Part shown: positions 7,140-11,716 of the stretch, one piece after another
Numbering within the stretch: the stretch's first letter is position 1
How the letters are laid out: every line of letters starts with the position of its first letter
DNA from: Prevotella sp. UBA3294
GTDB lineage: Bacteria; Bacteroidota; Bacteroidia; Bacteroidales; Bacteroidaceae
Assembly (NCBI GenBank): GCA_002361535.1
Contig: DETG01000004.1
Coordinates: forward strand, 20,949 to 32,664
Reading direction: 5' to 3'
DNA length: 11,716 bases
Made by a program: the position numbers and the translations under genes
The notes under the pieces: model-generated
Databases searched by the model: none
What the model was told of the DNA's origin: nothing
Seen by the model: only the letters and a program-made list of their open reading frames with translations

Positions 7140-8180
7140 TTAATCACTTGCCACAATCTTATTCTCCATCTCCTTTGAATACCACACGGCATAATTCCCT
7201 TTCTCATCGGTATAGATCAGGTAAGCCATCAGTTCAGGATGTTTGTCCAAGATCTTTTTTGCCCCGTCGAGTCCCATCACCATAAACGAGGTTGCGTAGG
7301 CATCGGCAGTGGCACAGTTATCGGCCAACACCGTAGCCGACAAGATACTGTGTTGTACTGGGTAGCCTGTATGGGGGTCGATGGTATGGGCGTATTTCTT
7401 TCCTCCTTTATAATAGAAGTTCCGGTAGTTCCCACTCGTGGCCATAGCTTTGTTGGTGACGTTGAGCACCGTCTGCATCTCATTGCTTGTGCTAAGCGAG
7501 TCATCAGTAGGCTTTGTCACCCCAATCCTCCAAGGCACCCGCTTGTCACTTACACCGTTAGTCACGATCTCTCCTCCAATCTCCACCATGAAGTTCTGGA
7601 TGTCGTGCTTCTTGAGAAACTGTGCCACCACATCACTGCCGTAGCCTTTGGCAATGGCCGAGCAGTCGAGCATGATACGAGGATCTTTTTTCTTGATGTA
7701 TGGGGTGGGGTGTTTCATACCCGGGGCAGCCAGCGACACTTTCTCATATCCCACGAGGGTCATCAAACTGTCGATGACCTGTTTGGTGGGGTCTGTACCG
7801 TTCTTAAAGCCGAAGCCCCAGGCGTTCACTAAGGGGGCTACGGTGATGTCGAAGGCACCATCGGTCTCTTTCGAGATGTGTTGTGCCAGTTCGAACACAT
7901 TGAGGAACATCTCGTTTAGGGTGACCTGTTCGTTTCGGTTCACTTTGGAGATGACGGATGATTTGTTAAAAGGTGACAAAGACTGATCCACTTTCATCAG
8001 TTCTGCCTCGATTTCTTTCTGCAAGTTGCGATCACTTTGGTAAGTGATGTTATACACAGTGCCAAAGATAAAACCTGTGTTATGTTGGTAGGGCATGGCA
8101 TGCTGCTGGCGGATGATGAAGATCGTACCGACGATCAAGAACAGCAGGAAAGCCAGTCGTAGTAGATTCTTTTTGTTCAT
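7140..8180 (-). CDS. apbE: FAD:protein FMN transferase ApbE
   Basis: ApbE attaches FMN covalently to threonine or serine of target proteins outside the cytoplasm, for example subunits of Nqr, Rnf or related flavoproteins. The 346-residue protein has an N-terminal membrane segment at about 5-24 with no lipobox cysteine, so it is likely membrane-anchored facing the periplasm. Family motifs are intact: LDCSAIAKGYGSD (171-183), EIGGEI (200-205), ATSGNYRN (247-254), HTIDPHTGYP (265-274), and the metal-binding ATADAYATSF segment (290-299). It starts 20 bp after the DUF6048-like gene and is followed 23 bp later by the Crp-like gene. No flavinylation substrate such as an FMN-binding domain is encoded in the window, so its target lies elsewhere or among the unknown neighbours. 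Confidence 0.95.
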   Translation of the reverse strand: MNKKNLLRLAFLLFLIVGTIFIIRQQHAMPYQHNTGFIFGTVYNITYQSDRNLQKEIEAELMKVDQSLSPFNKSSVISKVNRNEQVTLNEMFLNVFELAQHISKETDGAFDITVAPLVNAWGFGFKNGTDPTKQVIDSLMTLVGYEKVSLAAPGMKHPTPYIKKKDPRIMLDCSAIAKGYGSDVVAQFLKKHDIQNFMVEIGGEIVTNGVSDKRVPWRIGVTKPTDDSLSTSNEMQTVLNVTNKAMATSGNYRNFYYKGGKKYAHTIDPHTGYPVQHSILSATVLADNCATADAYATSFMVMGLDGAKKILDKHPELMAYLIYTDEKGNYAVWYSKEMENKIVASD

Positions 8181-8200
8181 AGGTTATTCCGTTAGAGTGG

Positions 8201-8896
8201 TTAGATGTCGATGATGATGTTGAAGGTGCCGCCGAAGACCGATTTCCCTGATTTCCCATATCCCGGCACATACCAGACATTGTCAAGGTCACCGGCATTG
8301 TAGGTGATGCGGTTCCGGTATCTGAGACTCCATCCTAAATGCAGTGGTCCCCAGATGGTGGCATCCACGCCGAAAACAACTTCCATCCAGTGGTAGTTAC
8401 ATTGTATGCCCTCTGCATTGAATGGCACTTGATCGAACCATACTGGGTCTTTCAATCCGGGATGATGTAAATCATATTTGAATGAGGTGAAACCATAACG
8501 TACACCTGCTAAGAGACGATAGATGTCGTGCTTATCTTTCATTAGGTTGAAGTCGATACCTACTCGCCCGTAAGGTGCTTTCGTCTGGTAACGCAGCATC
8601 GTGCCGTCATCGGTATGATCGGCTTTCCCATACCCCAGTTCCACAATCGGAAAATATCGGTCGCGAAGGTTCACCCTGAATGCCCCTTCATACTGTCCGT
8701 AGCTGCCGATATGCATCATGGCAGCTCCTAAAAGGTCGGCTGATACCTGAAAGCCGTTGAGCAGGGGTACGGTGTCAGGAAGCTCGACTTTCACCTTTTT
8801 CTTTTTGTACTGTGCCGAGGCCGTAGTTGTCCCGAGAAGCAACATACTAATCGCGAGACTTAAAATACAGATGGTAATGTTCTTTTGTCTGATCAT
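8201..8896 (-). CDS. DUF6048-like exported protein
   Basis: I recognise this as resembling the DUF6048 family of Bacteroidetes, whose function is not known. The 231-residue protein has a clear signal peptide (RQK, then hydrophobic 7-22, cleavage after ASA at about 28) followed by a lysine-rich KKKKVKVE stretch. The mature part has many alternating strands with aromatic and glycine residues (VELGYGKAD, YGRVGIDFNL, LHLGWSLRYRNRITY) and ends in a hydrophobic GGTFNIIIDI. This pattern suits a small outer-membrane beta barrel, an inference not a proof. Its ATG lies inside the 3' end of the upstream lipoprotein gene, a 50 bp overlap in another frame. The next in-frame Met (18) would destroy the signal peptide, so the overlap seems real. 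Confidence 0.75.
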   Translation of the reverse strand: MIRQKNITICILSLAISMLLLGTTTASAQYKKKKVKVELPDTVPLLNGFQVSADLLGAAMMHIGSYGQYEGAFRVNLRDRYFPIVELGYGKADHTDDGTMLRYQTKAPYGRVGIDFNLMKDKHDIYRLLAGVRYGFTSFKYDLHHPGLKDPVWFDQVPFNAEGIQCNYHWMEVVFGVDATIWGPLHLGWSLRYRNRITYNAGDLDNVWYVPGYGKSGKSVFGGTFNIIIDI

Positions 8897-9455
8897 AGTT
8901 TACTTCGGGATTAGAAATCACAACAGAGTCAATGCCGTTCGTGGTATAGTTCACTCGCGTCAGGGTGTGGAAGAACGACGGTGTGCAGTCGATCGATTCG
9001 AAATGCTTGCGGTCGGTCTTTTCTACCGTGACGGTGTCGGTGAGATAGTTCGTGAAATATACCGTGTGTTCCTCTTCTTCACCCTCATCATTCAGCATGA
9101 TGGTTTTTACTGAGTCGGGGAAAGAACGAACAAAATATAACACATCCTCTTCACCTTGGTAACTGATGGGGATGTTCATTGTGGTGGTGTTTACACTCCT
9201 GTTCAGTGCCACCGGATCCTCCTCTGGCCCATGTCTGAAAGTGATCACGGTGAGCGTATCTTTCAGTGTGTCTGCCGTTCCGTTGCTTTTGTACAGTGCA
9301 TAGATCGTAGATACCGTGTTGTTCATCGGACAGTCGATGGAGGAACAAGATGCAAGAACGAGGAGACAGGAAACAAGAAGCAAGAGGAAACCTCTTCTCT
9401 CAGCATGCCTGTTCTTTTTTGCAGCACAAATCATATTTTTGAAATACTCTTTCAT
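8847..9455 (-). CDS. DUF6452-like lipoprotein
   Basis: A 202-residue protein resembling the DUF6452 family; function unknown. The N terminus has a basic region (AAKKNRHAERR, 11-21), a hydrophobic core, and a lipobox LASC with the cysteine at 37; a second possible lipobox LVSC has its cysteine at 30. The sequence after Cys37 is SSIDCPMNN, with one more cysteine at 42. No acidic surface-export signal directly follows the lipidated cysteine, so retention on the periplasmic side is possible. The mature domain is strand-rich with many threonines and an acidic insert NDEGEEEEH. The signal-peptide codons are built on a purine heptamer repeat of the + strand (9344-9385). It starts 68 bp after the glycosyltransferase stop and overlaps the DUF6048-like gene by 50 bp, which suggests paired production. 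A start at Met8 is a possible alternative. Confidence 0.75.
   Translation of the reverse strand: MKEYFKNMICAAKKNRHAERRGFLLLLVSCLLVLASCSSIDCPMNNTVSTIYALYKSNGTADTLKDTLTVITFRHGPEEDPVALNRSVNTTTMNIPISYQGEEDVLYFVRSFPDSVKTIMLNDEGEEEEHTVYFTNYLTDTVTVEKTDRKHFESIDCTPSFFHTLTRVNYTTNGIDSVVISNPEVNYDQTKEHYHLYFKSRD
9344..9385 (+). repeat. Six tandem purine heptamers within lipoprotein codons
   Basis: On the + strand six consecutive 7-bp units fit NNCAAGA: AACAAGA, TGCAAGA, ACGAGGA, GACAGGA, AACAAGA, AGCAAGA. They lie antisense to codons for about residues 24-38 of the DUF6452-like lipoprotein, the hydrophobic signal-peptide core. Three units equal seven codons, giving the seven-residue echo LLVSCL / LVLASCS. 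Confidence 0.7.
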
Positions 9456-9478
9456 AAAGCCATTATCTCTAAACTATT

Positions 9479-9506
9479 ACTTGCCTCCTGTATCTCAACT
9501 CTTGCC
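9479..9506 (-). repeat. Four degenerate purine heptamers in the leader of the lipoprotein gene
   Basis: On the - strand: GGCAAGA, GTTGAGA, TACAGGA, GGCAAGT. These share CAAGA and ACAGGA cores with the units at 9344-9385 but run on the opposite strand, 94 bp away. They fill most of the 68 bp gap between the glycosyltransferase and lipoprotein genes. Confidence 0.55.
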
Positions 9507-9523
9507 CCTTAAAATGAGATTCT

Positions 9524-10498
9524 TCACGATTCCCCTAAATTCACGGTTTTCTCAATCTGGTAGTCGTTGCGCCCTTGCGAGTTCCTACTGATGAGGTCGC
9601 CCACGAAACCGGCAAGGAACAATTGCGTTCCGATGATCATCATCGTGAGTGAAATGAAGAAGTAAGGCGAGTCAGTCACTAACCGCTGTGGAACATGGTG
9701 AGCCAGAGCCCAGAGCTTGTCGATGCCGATTCCTGCTGCAGCGATGAAACCGATGAAGAACATGATGGTGCCTAAGAAACCGAACACATGCATGGGCTTC
9801 CTGCCGAAAGTGCTCAGGAACCAAAGAGTTGTCAGGTCGAGATAGCCGTTCACGAAACGGTTCAATCCCATGAACTTCGACTTCCCGTATTTCCGTGCCT
9901 GATGGTGCACCACCTTTTCCCCAATCTTATCGAATCCGGCGTTCTTTGCGAGGTAGGGGATGAAACGGTGCATCTCACCATATACCTCGATATTCTTCAC
10001 CACGTCAAGACGGTAGGCTTTCAGTCCGCAGTTGAAATCGTGCAGGTTATGGATACCGCTCACTTTGCGCGCTGTGGCATTGAACAGCTTGGTGGGGATG
10101 GTCTTCGACAGGGGGTCATAGCGTTTCTGCTTGTATCCCGACACGAGGTCATAGCCATCCTTCATGATCATGTTGTACAGCCCAGGGATCTCGTCGGGCG
10201 AGTCTTGTAGGTCGGCATCCATGGTGATCACCACATCGCCCTGCGCTTCTTTAAAACCGCAGTACAAGGCTGGACTTTTCCCGTAGTTGCGACGGAACTT
10301 GATTCCTTTCACGTTCGTGTGATCCTTGCTCAGGTCATTGATAATATTCCAGGAGTTGTCTGTGGAGCCGTCGTTCACGAAGATCATCTCAAACGAATAG
10401 CCGTTCTCTTTCATCACGCGTTCCACCCAGGCATAGAGCTCGGGAATCGACTCCTCCTCATTATATAAAGGTACTACTACTGTTATATCCATTGTCAT
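9524..10498 (-). CDS. Family 2 glycosyltransferase, membrane-anchored (GtrB/DPM1-like)
   Basis: A GT-A fold glycosyltransferase that probably transfers a sugar from a nucleotide donor to a polyprenyl phosphate at the inner membrane. The catalytic domain covers about 1-210 with VPLYNEEESI at the start, VNDGSTDNS (41-49), the metal-binding DADLQDSP (94-101), and FNCGLKAYR (155-163). Two transmembrane helices follow at about 233-257 and 277-301, the topology of GtrB and bacterial DPM1-like enzymes. At 324 residues it is of usual size. Its first ATG overlaps the stop of the DUF4199 gene as ATGA, implying translational coupling; a second ATG two codons later is possible. The sugar and final acceptor (cell-surface glycan, lipid or protein) cannot be read from the sequence. 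Confidence 0.92.
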   Translation of the reverse strand: MTMDITVVVPLYNEEESIPELYAWVERVMKENGYSFEMIFVNDGSTDNSWNIINDLSKDHTNVKGIKFRRNYGKSPALYCGFKEAQGDVVITMDADLQDSPDEIPGLYNMIMKDGYDLVSGYKQKRYDPLSKTIPTKLFNATARKVSGIHNLHDFNCGLKAYRLDVVKNIEVYGEMHRFIPYLAKNAGFDKIGEKVVHHQARKYGKSKFMGLNRFVNGYLDLTTLWFLSTFGRKPMHVFGFLGTIMFFIGFIAAAGIGIDKLWALAHHVPQRLVTDSPYFFISLTMMIIGTQLFLAGFVGDLISRNSQGRNDYQIEKTVNLGES

Positions 10499-11061
10499 TG
10501 TCTGTTAATATCTGTCTTTTTCATTCTCCTCGGAGAGCGGGCCATGATCATTGCCACGGGGATGCTCACGAAGAAACCCATGAACACATCCATGCTGAAG
10601 AACTGCAGGGCAAGGTCGATGGGGCGCAGACTCGACAGGTTCTCCATCACGATCTTCCAGTCTGTCTGTGACAGTCCGTAGCTCTGTGCCACCTCCTTGA
10701 AGGCATCCGTGTTCACCATGTCCATGTAATTGCCGATCACGAAACCGTGGTCGAGGAAACGGAAATAAAGGTATTGCACCATCGCGAACAGCAGGGCAGC
10801 ATGCAGATAGATCAGCATACTGTAGAGAAAACCACGACGGAAAGAGAGCACTCCTTCGCGCACCTCATCTCGGTAACGTCTCACCCGCAATGCGGCAAAC
10901 ACCAGTGAAACGGCACCGATTAGCAATACCGACGTGGATAACGACGGATAGGTGAAACTGCCTACAAAACATACGAAGCTCACTGTCCAGAAGACGGCAA
11001 GCCATAATCCATCTATGCGGGCAAATGCCTGCATCTGCTCTATGTCCTGATGTGCTGTCAT
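10495..11061 (-). CDS. DUF4199 family membrane protein
   Basis: A 188-residue integral membrane protein fitting DUF4199, a Bacteroidetes family of unknown function. Four hydrophobic segments are visible at about 15-35, 40-60, 78-102 and 150-174, with a basic RVRRYRDEVREG loop after the second and a basic tail RSPRRMKK. A hydrophilic stretch of about 45 residues separates helices 3 and 4. It is the first gene of the long - strand cluster, 8 bp after a -7 box, and its stop overlaps the glycosyltransferase start by 4 bp. The coupling makes a shared role plausible, such as assisting the lipid-linked sugar step, but no catalytic motif supports this. Confidence 0.85.
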   Translation of the reverse strand: MTAHQDIEQMQAFARIDGLWLAVFWTVSFVCFVGSFTYPSLSTSVLLIGAVSLVFAALRVRRYRDEVREGVLSFRRGFLYSMLIYLHAALLFAMVQYLYFRFLDHGFVIGNYMDMVNTDAFKEVAQSYGLSQTDWKIVMENLSSLRPIDLALQFFSMDVFMGFFVSIPVAMIMARSPRRMKKTDINRQ

Positions 11062-11069
11062 AATTGGTG

Positions 11070-11100
11070 CAAAGGTACAAATAAAAAATGAAGTATGAAA
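11070..11100 (-). promoter_or_regulatory. Promoter of the DUF4199-GT2 operon
   Basis: On the - strand TTTC (11100-11097), a 19 bp spacer, and TACCTTTG (11077-11070) give a perfect -7 box and a 3/4 match at -33. The -7 box ends 8 bp before the ATG at 11061, so the mRNA would be almost leaderless, as for recF. Confidence 0.7.
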
Positions 11101-11268
11101 AAGGAGTTACAAGAATTAGGATTACTTAATACTAAAACCCTCACCAAACTGGTCTTTTACAATGAATCACAAGCTTTTCAGGTCTCAAAACGAGGGTATG
11201 CCGTAACAAAACAATTTGTTTTGTTCTCAAAAAAACGTCATTTTAGGATCAAAAAAACGTCTTCTTAG
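11095..11268 (+). other. 57-codon open frame of doubtful coding status
   Basis: An ATG at 11095 opens 57 codons ending in TAG at 11266-11268 (starts MKKELQELGLLNTKT, ends KKTSS). It is lysine-rich with no recognisable domain. Its last third runs through the 22-bp repeat array, and its 5' end overlaps the divergent promoter. No -7 box or clear ribosome binding site precedes it. It is more likely a fortuitous frame within repeat DNA than a gene. Confidence 0.2.
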
Positions 11269-11292
11269 GGAACAAAACAATTTGTTTTGTAC
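11205..11292. repeat. 22-bp periodic A/T-tract array
   Basis: Four consecutive 22-bp segments: a palindrome (11205-11226), two direct repeats of TCAAAAAAACGTC...TTAGG (11227-11248 and 11249-11270, 18 of 22 identical), and the palindrome again (11271-11292). Palindrome arms are AACAAAACAA and TTGTTTTGTT around a central T; the second copy has 9-bp arms. A- and T-tracts recur about every 11 bp. The array ends about 120 bp upstream of the SRP RNA promoter. With 11293-11380, where I see no gene, it makes up most of the 11101-11410 gap. Confidence 0.7.
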
Positions 11293-11380
11293 TTCGACTT
11301 CTTTGAGTAAGGAGAACAAATGGCATGTTCTTGCGATCTAAACAAGGGTTGTTGAGATTGTTAAAAACAGATAAAAAGAG

Positions 11381-11400
11381 CAGAGAAATCTCTGTTTCTC
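11381..11400. repeat. Two overlapping alternative hairpins
   Basis: CAGAGA (11381-11386) is the inverse of TCTCTG (11389-11394), and GAGAAA (11383-11388) is the inverse of TTTCTC (11395-11400). The two pairings exclude each other. They sit at or just upstream of the expected -33 region of the SRP RNA promoter and may be a protein-binding site. Confidence 0.4.
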
Positions 11401-11412
11401 ATTTTATTTGCT

Positions 11413-11420
11413 TACCTTTG
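11413..11420 (+). promoter_or_regulatory. -7 box of the SRP RNA-tRNA operon
   Basis: TACCTTTG matches TAnnTTTG exactly. The -33 region has no clean TTTG; TCTG at 11391-11394 (18 bp spacing) is the closest. Transcription starting near 11427 would leave about 42 nt of leader to be removed from the 5' end of SRP RNA. Confidence 0.65.
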
Positions 11421-11468
11421 CAGCCGCTAAAGTGATTCGGTTTCGGATTGCCAAGGCAGAAAACATCA

Positions 11469-11566
11469 TGGGTAAGTCCTGCACGGCCAGCTCCCTTCGA
11501 ATCCTCCAGGACGGGAACGTAGCAAAGGTAGTTGGTTGTAGCGGCGCGATGTAGGTAGCTTGCCCA
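11469..11566 (+). ncRNA. ffs: Signal recognition particle RNA, small bacterial type
   Basis: The RNA that binds Ffh and directs ribosomes making membrane proteins to the translocon. The domain IV core is unmistakable: a GGAA tetraloop (11514-11517) closed by ACG/CGT, flanked by the symmetric internal loop CAGG (11507-11510) / AGCA (11521-11524), as in E. coli 4.5S RNA. The ends pair perfectly over 8 bp, TGGGTAAG (11469-11476) with CTTGCCCA (11559-11566), and CCTGCA pairs with TGTAGG further in. The length of about 98 nt indicates the short form without an Alu domain. The 3' end lies 3 nt before tRNA-Thr. Exact mature ends are inferred from the terminal stem. Confidence 0.92.
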
Positions 11567-11569
11567 CCC

Positions 11570-11643
11570 GCCTCTTTAGCTCAGTTGGCCAGAGCACGTG
11601 ATTTGTAATCTCGGGGTCGTTGGTTCGAATCCGACAAGAGGCT
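11570..11643 (+). tRNA. tRNA-Thr (anticodon TGT)
   Basis: A 74-nt cloverleaf. The acceptor stem GCCTCTT (11570-11576) pairs with AAGAGGC (11636-11642) and T is the discriminator. D stem is GCTC/GAGC, and T arm is GTTGG-TTCGAAT-CCGAC. The anticodon loop TTTGTAA has TGT at 11604-11606. The anticodon stem CGTGA/TCTCG has a T-T mismatch at positions 29-41. CCA is not encoded (CAAA follows), so it must be added after transcription. Confidence 0.96.
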
Positions 11644-11661
11644 CAAAAAAAAAAACACAAT

Positions 11662-11716
11662 GGGTAGATTCCAGAGCGGCCAAATGGGGCAGACTGTAAA
11701 TCTGCTGCGTCATCGC
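11662..11716 (+). tRNA. tRNA-Tyr (anticodon GTA), 3' part outside the window
   Basis: The 5' acceptor strand GGGTAGA starts at 11662, followed by TT and a D arm with CCAGAGCGGCCAAATGGGG. The anticodon stem GCAGA/TCTGC encloses loop CTGTAAA with GTA at 11696-11698. The TGCGTCATCGC after it begins the long variable arm expected of tRNA-Tyr, which the window edge cuts. An A-run of 18 nt spacer separates it from tRNA-Thr, so the two are co-transcribed. Confidence 0.93.

Noticed and set aside
7239..7832. 197-codon frame antisense to apbE
   Set aside because: Entirely inside an intact apbE, with no start signals or recognisable protein features.
11205..11292. CRISPR-like array
   Set aside because: The repeats are contiguous or palindromic with no unique spacers of constant length, and no cas genes are present.
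11443..11634. Pairing of leader TCGGATT (11443-11449) with AATCCGA of the tRNA-Thr T arm
   Set aside because: Seven bases against a conserved T-arm sequence is easily reached by chance, and the tRNA fold would outcompete it.

Overview
The window reads as a chromosomal segment of a Bacteroidales bacterium, most likely Prevotella or a close relative. The support is TAnnTTTG-type -7 promoter boxes with TTTG-like -33 boxes 19 bp upstream, tRNA genes without an encoded CCA, very short 5' leaders, and protein families typical of the phylum (DUF4199, the DUF6452/DUF6048 pair). The species is an inference; no rRNA or marker was searched.

Layout. Bases 1-123 hold two copies of one promoter (27/33 identical) separated by a hairpin. 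They lead into a + strand pair, recF and a DUF721 (DciA-like) gene, that overlap by 8 bp. From 1531 to 11061 everything is on the - strand and tightly packed. In transcription order: a DUF4199 membrane protein, a membrane-anchored family 2 glycosyltransferase, a DUF6452-like lipoprotein, a DUF6048-like exported protein, ApbE flavinyltransferase, a Crp/Fnr-type regulator, then (after a 108 bp gap with its own promoter box) an M3 peptidyl-dipeptidase, dCMP deaminase, an S41 carboxyl-terminal processing protease and 5-formyltetrahydrofolate cyclo-ligase. The last gene meets the DUF721 gene tail to tail with interlocked stop codons. Bases 11062-11420 are a non-coding, A/T-tract-rich stretch with a 22-bp periodic repeat array. 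The window ends with a + strand RNA operon: SRP RNA (ffs), tRNA-Thr(UGU) 3 nt later, and a tRNA-Tyr(GUA) cut off by the window edge.

How the parts may work together. The cluster mixes DNA maintenance (RecF, DciA-like), nucleotide and one-carbon supply (dCMP deaminase, cyclo-ligase), protein turnover (M3 peptidase, S41 protease) and envelope work (DUF4199/GT2, lipoprotein plus exported partner, ApbE). The DUF6452/DUF6048 pair is the best candidate for an uncharacterised function: an apparent lipoprotein and exported partner whose genes overlap by 50 bp. The ffs-tRNA order suggests that processing at the tRNA 5' end also sets the 3' end of SRP RNA. In many bacteria the Thr-Tyr tRNA order precedes Gly and Thr tRNAs and tuf, so that operon may lie just outside the window.

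The most unusual non-coding structure is a dispersed purine-rich heptamer family (units such as AGCAAGA, AAGAGGT, TACAGGA) at three places. One lies inside the signal-peptide codons of the lipoprotein, where it coincides with two lipobox cysteines exactly seven residues apart.
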